Source of the DNA: Mycolicibacterium komossense
Lineage (GTDB): Bacteria; Actinomycetota; Actinomycetes; Mycobacteriales; Mycobacteriaceae
Reading direction: 5' to 3'
Length of the DNA: 64,000 nt
Assembly (NCBI RefSeq): GCF_025822605.1
Contig: NZ_JACKTY010000030.1
Location: 248,001-312,000, forward strand
Translations under genes and position numbers: made by a program
Shown here: positions 24,437 to 33,580 of the stretch, one piece after another
Position numbering within the stretch: the first letter of the stretch is position 1
How the letters are laid out: each line of letters opens with the position of its first letter
Notes under the pieces: generated by a model
Seen by the model: only the letters and a program-made list of their open reading frames with translations
Database searches by the model: none
What the model was told of the DNA's origin: nothing

Positions 24437-25758
24437 GCCGACGTGTCGTTCTCGCGGATACCGGGCGGGATCGCGAAAATGGCTGAGCCGGTGTGGGTGA
24501 TGTACTCGTTGAGCGCATCGCGGCGGGACAGCTCGGTCTGCATCGGGATGAACGACGTGTCCGGGTTGCGCACGAAGGCGATGAAGAACAGCCCGGCGTC
24601 GAGGTGTCCGAAACCATCTGAGCCGTCGGTGAAGTTGTAACCGCGGCGCAGGATCTCGATCCCGCCGAGGTGCTGCGGTGACGCCAATCGGACGTGGGCG
24701 TCTTTGTCGATCAGTGGCGCGTTCTTCTTGTCTTTGAGGTCGAAATTGAGTTCCTGGAACTCCTGGGTCAGGCCGTTGGGTGCACCGCTGCCCTTTTGCC
24801 TGCCGATCACCCGCTCCTGTTCGAGAAGTGTGGTGCGGTCCCAGTTCTCGATGCGCATCCGGATCCGTCGGGTGATCAGATAGCTGCCCCCGGTCAGCCA
24901 CTTCGGCCCGTCGCCGTCGGCCACCCAGACGTGCTGGTTGAGCTTGTCGGTCTCGTCCGACTTGAGGTTGTTCGTTCCGTCCTTGAATCCGAACAGGTTT
25001 CGCGGTGTGCTCTGATCTCTGGTGGTCGACGAGGTGCGGCCGAAACCGAGCTGGGAATACCGTACCGCCGCGGTACCGAAGGCGACCCGGGCCAGGTTGC
25101 GGATGGCGTGCACGGCGACCTGGGGATCGTTGGCGCAGGCCTGGATGCAGATGTCGCCGCCGGAGCGGTTCGGGTCCATCGTTTCGTTGGGGAACTTCGG
25201 CAGTGGTCTCAGCGGCTCCGGTCGCTGGTCGGCGATACCGAAGCGGTCCTTGCCGTCCTTGCGGAAGAAGTTCGGGCCGAAGCCGATAGTCAGCGTTAGC
25301 TGCGATGCCGGAAGGCCCAGCGCCTCACCGGTATCCAGTGGCGGCGCGTACGGGTTGCGTCCGACGGCACCCTTTTCGAAGGCTTCCTCGCCGGCGGTCA
25401 TCCGCTCGGCCATATTGGTCCACTCCTGCAGCATCGCCACCACCTCCGCTTTGGAGTCGGTGGTGACGTCGAAGGTCGCGAACTGCATCCGGTCCTGCGC
25501 CTCGGTGATGATGCCGGCTTGGCGCTCACCCCGGAAGGGGACGGGACTCTGCAGCAGCTGCCCGTGAGTGTTGTTGTCCGCGGCGGTGGCTCGCCCGGCG
25601 CTGAACGACGCCCCAGCTGTGCCCACGATGGCGGCGCCCACCCCCGCCGCGCCGATCAGTCTGCGTCGCGAGAATCCTCGCGACGACCTGACCGGCGCAG
25701 CAGTGGGAGTGGCTACCGAAGTCGAATCCTCGGAAGGATTACTGGGGTGCGATGACAC
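24409..25758 (-). CDS. efeB: deferrochelatase/peroxidase EfeB (DyP-type), Tat-exported
   Basis: Heme DyP-type peroxidase acting outside the membrane with EfeU and EfeO in ferrous-iron uptake; family members can also extract iron from heme. 449 aa. The twin-arginine signal SRRRLIGAAGVGAAIVG lies near residue 30. The DyP signature GFKDGT is near 250 and a distal arginine-rich segment RRIRMRIENWD near 290. Third gene of efeUOB; its start overlaps the efeO 3' end by 20 nt. Confidence 0.93.
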   Translation of the reverse strand: MSSHPSNPSEDSTSVATPTAAPVRSSRGFSRRRLIGAAGVGAAIVGTAGASFSAGRATAADNNTHGQLLQSPVPFRGERQAGIITEAQDRMQFATFDVTTDSKAEVVAMLQEWTNMAERMTAGEEAFEKGAVGRNPYAPPLDTGEALGLPASQLTLTIGFGPNFFRKDGKDRFGIADQRPEPLRPLPKFPNETMDPNRSGGDICIQACANDPQVAVHAIRNLARVAFGTAAVRYSQLGFGRTSSTTRDQSTPRNLFGFKDGTNNLKSDETDKLNQHVWVADGDGPKWLTGGSYLITRRIRMRIENWDRTTLLEQERVIGRQKGSGAPNGLTQEFQELNFDLKDKKNAPLIDKDAHVRLASPQHLGGIEILRRGYNFTDGSDGFGHLDAGLFFIAFVRNPDTSFIPMQTELSRRDALNEYITHTGSAIFAIPPGIRENDTSAYWGSSLLG

Positions 25759-26911
25759 CTTGGACCTGGCTCACTTCCTTGGACAGTGCGTCGACGACGT
25801 CCGACAGGCCCTTGCGCTGCGGCTCGGTCACCGTGTCGTACAGCACGAAGCCATCGCCCTGGCGGAACTTGGCCAGCGCGGCCTCGACATCGGCGAAGCG
25901 CTGGTCGACGCGCTTGCCGAGCTCGGCATCCCGCTCGTCGAGGATCGGCCGAACCGACGCGACGGCGGTCTGCGAGCCGTCGACGTTGGCCTGGAAGTCC
26001 CACAGGTCGGTATGGCTGAAGATGTCCTCTTCGCCGGAGATCTTGCTGGAGGCGACCTCGTCGAGCAGACCCTGTGCGCCACCGGCGATCTGGGTCGAGT
26101 CGATGGTCCAGTCGGGCGCCTTGACGCCGTCGTTGAGTTCTTTGATGTCCGCGACCAGCTGATCGGCCAGCGCGTTGGCGTCGGGCTGCAGGCCGGTGAC
26201 CCACAGCTGCTTCTCGATGGCGTGGAAGCCGGTCCACTTCTGGCCGGGCTCCAGGTCCGCCTCGCGGAGGTCGATGCGCGGGTCCAGGTCATCGGGGAAC
26301 GACTCGGCGACGGGCTCGATGCGCTCGTAGTAGGTGCGGGCGATCGGATACTGGGCCTTGGCCGCGTTGACGTCGCCGGCCTTGACGGCGTCGGTGAAGA
26401 CCTGGGTGGCCGTCACCAGGGCTTCGGTCTGGCTGTTCACGTAGCGCTTGTAGCTGTCGGCGGCTTCTTTGAACTTGCCTTCGGTGTCGATCTGGACGGC
26501 ATCGCCGGTGACCTTGAAGTCGCCACGGATGCCGTCGCCGATCATGCCCGGCTTGCAGGCGGTGGTGTAGGTGCCGGGTTCGGTCAGCTGGACGATCAGC
26601 TTGCGCGACAGCCCGGGGGAGATGTTCTCGACCTCACCCATCACCCGGTCGCCCTCGTCGTAGACGTAGAACTCCTGGACCTTGGTCCCGTTGTTGGTGA
26701 TGGTGAAGGTGTTCGCGCCGGTGGCCCCTTCGGTGCCCGACAGTGCGCACTCGGTGTCGGTCGCCGCGACGGTGACTTCGGCCGGGGCTGCCTTGTCGCC
26801 GCTGCTGCTCGCAGACGAGGACGTCGACGAGTCCTTGGCCGTGCAGCTTGTCAGCGCGACGCCGGCGACCAGCGCCGCGGTGACGGCCAGGAAGGGGGTG
26901 GTGCGATTCAC
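25739..26911 (-). CDS. efeO: EfeO iron-uptake lipoprotein (cupredoxin plus M75/imelysin-like domain)
   Basis: Extracytoplasmic iron-binding partner of the EfeU permease. 390 aa. Signal peptide with lipobox LTSC (Cys about 23), then a Ser-rich linker, a cupredoxin-like domain (about 45-145, EVTVAATDTECALSG to GTYTTACKPGMIGDG) and a peptidase-M75-like domain with the family motif GFHAIEKQLW near 232. GTG start overlaps the efeU stop by 4 nt (GTGA), so translation is coupled. Confidence 0.93.
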   Translation of the reverse strand: MNRTTPFLAVTAALVAGVALTSCTAKDSSTSSSASSSGDKAAPAEVTVAATDTECALSGTEGATGANTFTITNNGTKVQEFYVYDEGDRVMGEVENISPGLSRKLIVQLTEPGTYTTACKPGMIGDGIRGDFKVTGDAVQIDTEGKFKEAADSYKRYVNSQTEALVTATQVFTDAVKAGDVNAAKAQYPIARTYYERIEPVAESFPDDLDPRIDLREADLEPGQKWTGFHAIEKQLWVTGLQPDANALADQLVADIKELNDGVKAPDWTIDSTQIAGGAQGLLDEVASSKISGEEDIFSHTDLWDFQANVDGSQTAVASVRPILDERDAELGKRVDQRFADVEAALAKFRQGDGFVLYDTVTEPQRKGLSDVVDALSKEVSQVQGVIAPQ

Positions 26912-27843
26912 GTGGTTGACCTTTCAGTGTGTGAAGCGGAATCCGAATCCCCGACGGGTTCGGCGGCGGCGGGTTTCTTCGGGGTGGCGCCGGTGGTCGG
27001 CCGCAGGAACAGCGCCAGCACGATGACGATGTAGGCGAGATAGCCGGACAGCTGCAGCACCGTCGGGGTCGGCGTGACGTTGAAAACCCCCTGGATGACC
27101 TCGCCGTACCAGGACGACCAGTTGAACCAGCTGCTGATGTCGAAGGCGCGGTTGGACAGCCCGGGCAGCCAGTCGACGGTCTGCAGCGCGCCGATGCCGT
27201 ACGACAGGATGCCGGCGGCCACCACGATGAGAAACACGCCGGTGTAGGAGAAGAACTTCGCCAGGTTGATCCGTACGGCGCCGACGTACATGCCGTAGGC
27301 GATGGCCACCGCGATCAGCACGCCGACGACGAGTCCGATCAGCGGCCAGGAGGTTTGGGCTTCGGCATAGCCGACCATGAACAGCGCGGTCTCGACGCCT
27401 TCGCGCCCGACGGCCAGGAAGGCCAGCGTCGCCACGGCGATACCGCCGGTTTCCAGTGCGCGCGTCATCCCGCTGCGCAGTTCACCGGAAATACTGGCCG
27501 AGGCTTTTTTCATCCAGAGCACCATCGTGGTGACGATCGCGACGGCGATCAGTGACGCCACCCCGGCGATGGCTTCCGCGGCGAGGCCGGAGATGGTGTT
27601 CTCGCCGAGCTGGATCACCAGGAACACGCCAACGGTCATGGCGATTGCTGCGGCGACGCCGAGCCACACCCATTTGAGGGCGTCGCGTCGATCGCCCTTG
27701 ACCAGGAACGCGACCAGAATGGTGACGACGATGGCTGTCTCGAGGCCCTCGCGAAGTCCGATCAAAGCGCTGCCGAACAGCTGAGATGAAACGCTGGGAC
27801 CAGCAGCCAACAAAGTGACCGAAAGGTCTCCGGCGGCAGTCAT
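26908..27843 (-). CDS. efeU: EfeU ferrous iron permease (FTR1 family)
   Basis: Polytopic inner-membrane iron channel, 311 aa with about seven membrane segments. The two iron-coordinating REGxE motifs are present: LREGLETAIVV near residue 30 and GREGVETALFM near 147. First gene of efeUOB. An IdeR-like box lies 51-67 bp upstream. The operon separates mazG and lpqU, neighbours in M. tuberculosis, so it was gained here or lost there. Confidence 0.94.
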   Translation of the reverse strand: MTAAGDLSVTLLAAGPSVSSQLFGSALIGLREGLETAIVVTILVAFLVKGDRRDALKWVWLGVAAAIAMTVGVFLVIQLGENTISGLAAEAIAGVASLIAVAIVTTMVLWMKKASASISGELRSGMTRALETGGIAVATLAFLAVGREGVETALFMVGYAEAQTSWPLIGLVVGVLIAVAIAYGMYVGAVRINLAKFFSYTGVFLIVVAAGILSYGIGALQTVDWLPGLSNRAFDISSWFNWSSWYGEVIQGVFNVTPTPTVLQLSGYLAYIVIVLALFLRPTTGATPKKPAAAEPVGDSDSASHTERSTT

Positions 27844-27893
27844 GTGGTGTCCTCGTTCATTAAGTTCAAGACCTAGCGTTGGCTACCCATAGC

Positions 27894-27910
27894 AAGGTGT
27901 GGCTCACCTT
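27894..27910 (-). promoter_or_regulatory. IdeR/DtxR-type iron box upstream of efeUOB
   Basis: AAGGTGTGGCTCACCTT: a 6-bp inverted repeat AAGGTG/CACCTT around TGGCT. The inner 15 bp match 12 positions of the IdeR consensus AGGTTAGSCTAACCT. Iron-loaded IdeR binding here would repress efeUOB when iron is ample. Confidence 0.6.
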
Positions 27911-28035
27911 ATCAGCGGGCTGACAGGGGTGGAACAGCTTGCCCACAGCGCTGCGTCGGGCTTGGGTAAACCTGGTTACTTTCCGACCCGTGGGACGATG
28001 GTCTTCGACCAATGTGGGTTTTAGGGAGTCCTGTG

Positions 28036-28764
28036 GTGCCAGCGCGATGGCTCAGGGCCGTCGCGGTGGTAGGGGCGACGGCCCTGCTCATGGCCTCGAG
28101 TTGTTCGTGGCAGTTGGGCATCCCCATTCCCGAAGGAGTGCCACCGCCGCCGGGTGATCCGGTGCCCGCCGTCGACACCCACGCCAAGGGCCGGCCCGCC
28201 GATCAGCTGCACGATTGGGCGGCCCAACGGGCGCCCGCGCTGGGGATACCGGTGACTGCACTGGAGGCCTACGCCTACGCCGCTCGGGTCGCCGAAGTGG
28301 AGAACCCGAACTGTCATCTCGCCTGGACCACCCTGGCCGGTATCGGGATGGTGGAAAGTCATCACGGCACCTATCGGGGGGCCACGATCGCACCCAATGG
28401 TGACGTCACACCGCCCATCCGCGGGGTTCGGCTCGACGGCACCGCCGGCAATCTGCTGATCCCCGACACCGACGGCGGCAAGCTCGACGGGGATGCCCAC
28501 GTGGACCGGGCGATGGGTCCGATGCAGTTCATCCCGGAGACCTGGAGGCTCTACGGCGTCGACGCCAACAACGACGGCGTCATCAGCCCCGACAACATCG
28601 ACGATGCCGCTTTGTCGGCGGCCGGATACCTGTGCTGGCGGGGAAAGAATCTCGCCACACCGCGGGGCTGGATGAACGCGCTGCGGGCCTACAACAATTC
28701 GGACCAGTACGCGCGCACGGTGCGGGATCTGGCCACGGCATACGCCAGCGGCCACCCGCTATAG
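28036..28764 (+). CDS. lpqU: lytic transglycosylase-like lipoprotein LpqU
   Basis: Exported lipoprotein with an SLT-type murein transglycosylase domain. Signal peptide ARWLRAVAVVGATALLMASSC ends with a lipobox. A proline-rich linker (about residues 25-45) leads to the catalytic domain: GIGMVESHHGTY carries the likely catalytic Glu, with MGPMQFIPETW and AAGYLCW downstream. GTG at 28036 is preferred because AGGGAG lies 7 nt upstream; GTG at 28033 and ATG at 28012 are alternatives. 242 aa. Immediately ahead of eno, as in M. tuberculosis. Confidence 0.9.
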   Translation: MPARWLRAVAVVGATALLMASSCSWQLGIPIPEGVPPPPGDPVPAVDTHAKGRPADQLHDWAAQRAPALGIPVTALEAYAYAARVAEVENPNCHLAWTTLAGIGMVESHHGTYRGATIAPNGDVTPPIRGVRLDGTAGNLLIPDTDGGKLDGDAHVDRAMGPMQFIPETWRLYGVDANNDGVISPDNIDDAALSAAGYLCWRGKNLATPRGWMNALRAYNNSDQYARTVRDLATAYASGHPL

Positions 28765-28851
28765 CTGCGCTATCGCCGACCCGCGGCCCAGCATCTAGGC
28801 TGATGGCTGTTCCAGCCCAAACCGCTTATGCGAACCCTGAAGGAGACGACA

Positions 28852-30141
28852 GTGCCCATCATCGAGCAGGTCGGCGCACGCGAGATCCTCGATTCCCGCG
28901 GCAACCCGACCGTCGAGGTCGAGGTCGCGCTGATCGATGGCACCTTCGCCAGGGCCGCCGTGCCCTCCGGCGCATCGACGGGCGAACACGAGGCTGTCGA
29001 GCTGCGTGACGGCGCCGCGCGCTACGGCGGCAAGGGTGTCGAGAAGGCCGTGGAGGCGGTGCTCGACGAGATCGCGCCTGCGGTGATCGGGCTCAATGCC
29101 GATGACCAGCGCCTCGTCGACCAGGCGCTGGTAGATCTCGACGGCACCCCGGACAAGTCCCGGCTCGGCGCCAACTCGATCCTCGGGGTGTCGCTGGCCG
29201 TTGCGAAGGCTGCCGCCGACTCGGCGGGTCTGCCGCTGTTCCGCTACCTCGGCGGCCCGAATGCCCACATCCTGCCGGTGCCGATGATGAACATCGTCAA
29301 CGGCGGGGCACATGCCGACACCGGCGTCGACGTCCAGGAGTTCATGGTCGCGCCGATCGGTGCGCCGTCGTTCAAGGAGGCGCTGCGCTGGGGCGCCGAG
29401 GTCTACCACTCGCTGAAGTCGGTACTGAAGAAGCAGGGCCTGTCGACCGGCCTCGGTGACGAGGGTGGTTTCGCACCCGATATCGCCGGTACCCGGGCGG
29501 CGCTCGACCTGATCAGCTCGGCGATCGAGGGCGCGGGCTTCAAGCTCGGCACCGACGTCGCGCTGGCTCTGGACGTGGCGGCCACCGAGTTTTACACCGA
29601 GGGCACGGGTTACGCGTTCGAGAAGGAGACCCGCACCGCCGAGCAGATGACTGCTTTCTACGCCGAGCTGCTTGACGCCTACCCGCTGGTGTCCATCGAG
29701 GACCCGCTGTCGGAAGACGACTGGGATGGGTGGGTGTCGTTGACCACCGCGATCGGCGACCGGATTCAGATCGTCGGCGACGACTTGTTCGTCACCAACC
29801 CCGAACGACTCGAGGACGGTATCGAGAAGGGCGCGGCCAACGCACTGCTGGTGAAGGTCAACCAGATCGGCACGTTGACCGAGACGCTCGACGCGGTGGC
29901 GCTGGCCCATAACAGCGGCTACCGGACGATGATGAGCCACCGTTCCGGCGAGACCGAGGACACCACCATCGCCGACCTCGCGGTCGCGGTGGGCAGCGGT
30001 CAGATCAAAACGGGTGCCCCGGCACGTAGCGAGCGCGTCGCGAAGTACAACCAGTTGCTGCGAATCGAAGAGGCGCTCGGCGATGCTGCGCGCTATGCAG
30101 GCGATCTGGCCTTCCCGCGCTTCGCCGTTGAGGGCAAGTAG
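28852..30141 (+). CDS. eno: enolase
   Basis: Interconverts 2-phosphoglycerate and phosphoenolpyruvate in glycolysis. 429 aa. Motifs: AREILDSRGNPTVEVEV at the N-terminus, SGASTGEHEAVELRDG near 40, metal ligands in SIEDPLSEDDW near 285, and the signature LLVKVNQIGTLTE near 332 followed by SHRSGETEDTTIADL. GTG at 28852 has GAAGGAGA upstream; an in-frame ATG eight codons earlier lies before that site and is rejected. Confidence 0.97.
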   Translation: MPIIEQVGAREILDSRGNPTVEVEVALIDGTFARAAVPSGASTGEHEAVELRDGAARYGGKGVEKAVEAVLDEIAPAVIGLNADDQRLVDQALVDLDGTPDKSRLGANSILGVSLAVAKAAADSAGLPLFRYLGGPNAHILPVPMMNIVNGGAHADTGVDVQEFMVAPIGAPSFKEALRWGAEVYHSLKSVLKKQGLSTGLGDEGGFAPDIAGTRAALDLISSAIEGAGFKLGTDVALALDVAATEFYTEGTGYAFEKETRTAEQMTAFYAELLDAYPLVSIEDPLSEDDWDGWVSLTTAIGDRIQIVGDDLFVTNPERLEDGIEKGAANALLVKVNQIGTLTETLDAVALAHNSGYRTMMSHRSGETEDTTIADLAVAVGSGQIKTGAPARSERVAKYNQLLRIEEALGDAARYAGDLAFPRFAVEGK

Positions 30142-30218
30142 TCGGTTGTCCGGCTCTTCCTCCACATCGCTCGTGCCTCGCTCTGCATCGTCGTCGAACC
30201 GGTAGCCTGGCCTGTTAG

Positions 30219-30911
30219 ATGTCCGACGCGAAGCGGGAACGACGGTCCCCGACGTCCCGACCAGGCCGGGCCGGCGAGGCCAAGGGGCGACCGCGAAAGA
30301 CGGTGAAGCCGTCCGCCACCTCGGCCCGGGAGCCACGTAGAGAGGCTCCCGCCGAGGAGGAGGTCGTCGATGAGGTCGTCGAGCCGAGCGAATCAGTCCT
30401 GCAGTCGATCTCGGCGGCGATCGCCGAGCAGGCCGAACAGCAGTCCGAGCAGCGGCTCGGCTTCACCGCGCGTCGGGCGGCGATCCTGGCGGCGGTGGTG
30501 TGTGTGCTGACGCTGACGATCGCGGGACCGGTCCGGACCTATTTCGCCCAGCGCACCGAGATGAAGCAGCTGGCCGCCACCGAGCAGTCGTTGCGGTCCC
30601 AGATCGCCGACTTGGAACAGCAGAAGCAGAAGCTGGCCGATCCGGTGTTCATCGCCGCGCAGGCCCGTGAGCGGCTGGGTTTCGTGATGCCCGGTGACAT
30701 TCCGTATCAGGTCCAGCTGCCACCGTCGGCGGCGCTGCCGCCCACCCCGGGGGAACAGCCGATTGCGCCGGCCAGTACCGACCCCTGGTACACCGCGTTG
30801 TGGAAGACCATCGCCGATGCCCCGCACGGCGCGGCCCCGGTCGAGGGCACCGCGCCACCGGAGCTTCCGGTCGACCCGCCGCCACCACCACCGGGGGGGC
30901 CCGGTGGTTGA
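30219..30911 (+). CDS. ftsB: septum formation initiator FtsB/DivIC-family protein
   Basis: Single-pass divisome protein expected to work with FtsL and FtsQ in activating septal wall synthesis. 230 aa: a long basic/acidic cytoplasmic N-terminus (1-85), one membrane segment (AAILAAVVCVLTLTIAGPV, about 89-107), then a coiled coil (EMKQLAATEQSLRSQIADLE) with the FtsB-like end ARERLGFVMPGDIPY. The proline-rich C-terminus is long. Lies between eno and the DUF501 gene as in M. tuberculosis (Rv1024). The stop overlaps the next start by 8 nt. Confidence 0.9.
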   Translation: MSDAKRERRSPTSRPGRAGEAKGRPRKTVKPSATSAREPRREAPAEEEVVDEVVEPSESVLQSISAAIAEQAEQQSEQRLGFTARRAAILAAVVCVLTLTIAGPVRTYFAQRTEMKQLAATEQSLRSQIADLEQQKQKLADPVFIAAQARERLGFVMPGDIPYQVQLPPSAALPPTPGEQPIAPASTDPWYTALWKTIADAPHGAAPVEGTAPPELPVDPPPPPPGGPGG

Positions 30912-31395
30912 GCGCGCCGATCTGGACGCCGTGGCCGAGCAGCTCGGCAGGGAGCCGCGGGGCGTCCTCGAGATCGCCTACCGCTGCCCCAACGGCGCCC
31001 CCGCTGTGGTGAAGACCGCGCCGAAACTGCCTGACGGAACTCCTTTTCCGACGCTCTACTACCTGACGCTGCCGGCGCTGACCGCCGCGGCGAGCCGGTT
31101 GGAGTCCTCGGGGTTGATGAAGGAGATGACCGATCGGCTCGGTGCGGATCCCGATCTGGCGGCGGCGTATCGACGGGCGCACGAGGACTATCTGGCCGAG
31201 CGCGATGCCATCGAACCGATGGGAACGACGTTCACCGGCGGGGGCATGCCCGACCGGGTGAAGTGCTTGCACGTGCTGATCGCGCATTCATTGGCCAAGG
31301 GGCGTGGCGTCAATCCCTTCGGCGACGAGGCGCTGGCGATCCTGGCGCAGGAACCGGGGATGGCGGGAATTCTTGTTGTGGAGGAGTGGATTTGA
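30904..31395 (+). CDS. DUF501 family protein
   Basis: 163-aa conserved actinobacterial protein (Rv1025-like) of unknown function. Family landmarks: RGVLEIAYRCPNGAPAVVKT near residue 20, PFPTLYYLTLP near 45, GGMPDRVKCLHVLIAHSLA near 115, NPFGDEAL near 140. Start GTG at 30904 overlaps the ftsB stop; its own stop overlaps the ppx TTG start (TTGA), so ftsB-DUF501-ppx are tightly coupled. Confidence 0.88.
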   Translation: MVERADLDAVAEQLGREPRGVLEIAYRCPNGAPAVVKTAPKLPDGTPFPTLYYLTLPALTAAASRLESSGLMKEMTDRLGADPDLAAAYRRAHEDYLAERDAIEPMGTTFTGGGMPDRVKCLHVLIAHSLAKGRGVNPFGDEALAILAQEPGMAGILVVEEWI

Positions 31396-32342
31396 GGGTC
31401 GGTGCGGTCGACTGCGGGACGAATTCGATCAGGCTGCTCATCGCCGACGTCGACAACGGTGTGCTGCGTGACGTGGACCGCGAGATGCGGATCGTCCGGT
31501 TGGGCCAGGGGGTCGACGCGACGGGCGAGTTCGCGCCGGAGGCAATCGCCCGCACGCAGGCAGCCTTGAGTGAATACGGTGAACTCCTCAAAACCGCTGA
31601 GGTGTCCCGCATCCGGATGGTCGCGACGTCGGCCACCCGCGACGCCCGCAACCGTGACGACTTCTTCGCGATGACCGCTGACATCCTGGGCGCGGTGGTG
31701 CCCGGCGCGGTGGCGGAGGTGATCACCGGCAACGAGGAGGCCGAGCTGTCCTTCCGTGGCGCTGTCGGCGAATTGGATTCCGCTGGGGCGCCTTTCGTGG
31801 TCGTCGACCTCGGCGGCGGCTCGACGGAGGTGGTGCTGGGGGATTCCCGTGGCGTCCAAGCGGGCTTCTCCGCGGATATCGGGTGTGTCCGGCTTACCGA
31901 GCGCTGCCTGCACAGCGATCCGCCGACCGCTGCGGAGCTCGCAGCGGCCCGTGAGGTGGTGCGGGAGCGGCTGGCCGAGGCCCTGCGGGTGGTGCCGGTG
32001 GAGAACGCGCGCACCTGGGTGGGGGTGGCCGGTACGTTCACCACCATCGCGGCGCTCGCCCAGAACATGACGAGGTACGACCCGGCGGCCATCCATCTGT
32101 CCCGGATCGGATTCGACGAGCTGCTGCCGGTCTGCGCGCAGTTGATCGCGATGACGCGCAAGCAGCGGGCGGCACTGGGGCCGATGCACGAGGGCCGCGT
32201 CGATGTGATCGGCGGGGGAGCCGTCGTCGTCGAGGAACTCGCCTTCGCGTTGGGTGCGCGGGCCGGCATCGACGCGTTGACGGTCAGCGAGCACGACATC
32301 CTCGACGGTATTGCGTTGTCGCTCGCCGATCCCGCCCAGTAG
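31392..32342 (+). CDS. ppx: exopolyphosphatase / GppA-family phosphatase
   Basis: Member of the Ppx/GppA family that hydrolyses polyphosphate or pppGpp. 316 aa, i.e. only the N-terminal ASKHA domains without the HD-like C-terminal half, as in mycobacterial homologues. Motifs: GAVDCGTNSIRLL at the N-terminus, FVVVDLGGGSTEVVLG near 136, and MTRKQRAAL near 255. The TTG start (31392) overlaps the DUF501 stop and follows GGAGGAG by 6 nt; the GTG at 31386 lies within that site. Confidence 0.92.
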   Translation: MRVGAVDCGTNSIRLLIADVDNGVLRDVDREMRIVRLGQGVDATGEFAPEAIARTQAALSEYGELLKTAEVSRIRMVATSATRDARNRDDFFAMTADILGAVVPGAVAEVITGNEEAELSFRGAVGELDSAGAPFVVVDLGGGSTEVVLGDSRGVQAGFSADIGCVRLTERCLHSDPPTAAELAAAREVVRERLAEALRVVPVENARTWVGVAGTFTTIAALAQNMTRYDPAAIHLSRIGFDELLPVCAQLIAMTRKQRAALGPMHEGRVDVIGGGAVVVEELAFALGARAGIDALTVSEHDILDGIALSLADPAQ

Positions 32343-32371
32343 TAGGCCCACACTCACGGTTGGGCGCCACA

Positions 32372-32941
32372 GTGCGACAGAAACTCGGCACAGCGTCTAA
32401 CTCGGCGCGCGCGGCCCGGCTGTGCGCACTGGCCTTCGTCGCGGTGCTCGTCGTCGCGACACTCGTCGTGGCCGGCTACCCCGTCTACGTCAGGCCGCAG
32501 ATCGACCCGCTGCGCAAAGCCGACGCCATCCTGATCGTCGGTGGCGCTGACCCGCTGCCGCGCTACCGCTACGGCTTCGAACTGGCTGGGCAGGGTTGGG
32601 CGCCGCATCTGGTGGTCTCCGATCCGGACCGTCAGCTGACGAAGGCATGTGGGGTGCGCTACCCCGGCTTCACCGTCGAATGCTTCGTCCCCGATCCACG
32701 TACCACGCAGGGGGAGGCGCGTGAGATCAGCCGACTTGCGATCGAAAAGCATTGGCGGACAGTGATCGTCGTGGCCTACCTGCCGCACATTTCACGAGCC
32801 CGCTACCTCATCGAACGCTGCTTCGGCGGGGATCTGATCATGGCGGCCGCCCCGACTCGGCTCTCGCTGCCGGACTGGGCCTGGATGTACGGCTATCAGA
32901 GCGCCGGTTATCTCAAATCACTGTTCGCCGGCGGGTGCTGA
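32372..32941 (+). CDS. DUF218/YdcF-like membrane-anchored protein
   Basis: About 189 aa. One N-terminal membrane segment (LCALAFVAVLVVATLVVAGY) is followed by a DUF218 domain: KADAILIVGGADPLPRYRYG, then a TTQGEAREISRLA segment typical of YdcF/ElyC proteins. In other bacteria such proteins are tied to envelope or vancomycin-related metabolism, but none is pinned down here. Start could be GTG at 32372 or TTG at 32360; neither has a clear ribosome site. Convergent with the DUF4383 gene, 1 nt apart. Confidence 0.75.
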   Translation: MRQKLGTASNSARAARLCALAFVAVLVVATLVVAGYPVYVRPQIDPLRKADAILIVGGADPLPRYRYGFELAGQGWAPHLVVSDPDRQLTKACGVRYPGFTVECFVPDPRTTQGEAREISRLAIEKHWRTVIVVAYLPHISRARYLIERCFGGDLIMAAAPTRLSLPDWAWMYGYQSAGYLKSLFAGGC

Positions 32942-32942
32942 C

Positions 32943-33440
32943 CTACTCCGGCGGCGGGACCAGCTCTTCGCCACCGGCGCCGGTCGGCACCCGGGCGCCG
33001 GCCAGGGTCAGCGCCAGCACCGTCATCGTCACGCCGAGGCCCAGGTGCAGCCAGTTGTCGGCGTTGTTGATCGGCAGGACGTTGGCTGCGCTGACGGGGT
33101 GCATCAGTAGCCCCCAGATCCACAGTCCAAGAAAGAGGAGGCCGCCGATCAGGAGGTACGCCCGAGCCATCGCGTAGCTACGCGCCAGCAGCAGTCCCAC
33201 GATGCCGAAGGCCACGTGGCTGAGGTTCTGTACCACCGACACCTGGAAAACGTCGAATAGCAGTGCTCCCGAACGGTATCCGACCAGTTGTATCGAATCC
33301 AGATGTGCGGTGACGCCGGGGGTGAACCCGAGAATTCCGATCAGCAGAAACGCGGCGCCCATGACGATCGCCGCGCCTTGTACCGCCAGGAGGCCGGTGT
33401 ATGTGCGGCGCTTCCTGGCGGCCCGGTTCTTGGTAACCAT
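32943..33440 (-). CDS. DUF4383 membrane protein
   Basis: 165 aa with four predicted membrane helices, including GAAIVMGAAFLLIGILGF and AYLLIGGLLFLGLWIWGLL. The motif NLSHVAFGIVGLLLAR and the ending NADNWLHLGLG are characteristic of DUF4383 proteins, common in actinobacteria and often stress-related; function unknown. ATG at 33440 follows GAGGAGG, so the in-frame upstream extension is rejected. It lies 140 nt downstream of the Cys/His-rich peptide gene on the same strand, so they may share a transcript. Confidence 0.85.
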   Translation of the reverse strand: MVTKNRAARKRRTYTGLLAVQGAAIVMGAAFLLIGILGFTPGVTAHLDSIQLVGYRSGALLFDVFQVSVVQNLSHVAFGIVGLLLARSYAMARAYLLIGGLLFLGLWIWGLLMHPVSAANVLPINNADNWLHLGLGVTMTVLALTLAGARVPTGAGGEELVPPPE

Positions 33441-33580
33441 CGTCGTCGCCTCCTCACGGAAGCCGGCATTGACGACTCCGCAGATTCGGTGGGAATACCC
33501 ACCTTGGCTGCGCCTAATCCACCATTTGGTGGCCTCGACGACGGTGTCGCGCAGGACACCGGGAGTAGCCGATCGACGCG

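Noticed and set aside
25568..27034. 488-codon open frame antisense to efeO/efeU
   Set aside because: Shadow of the efe operon; Asp/Val/Gly/Leu-rich with no recognisable domain.
28795..30336. 513-codon open frame antisense to eno
   Set aside because: Opposite a textbook enolase; no ribosome site or motif.
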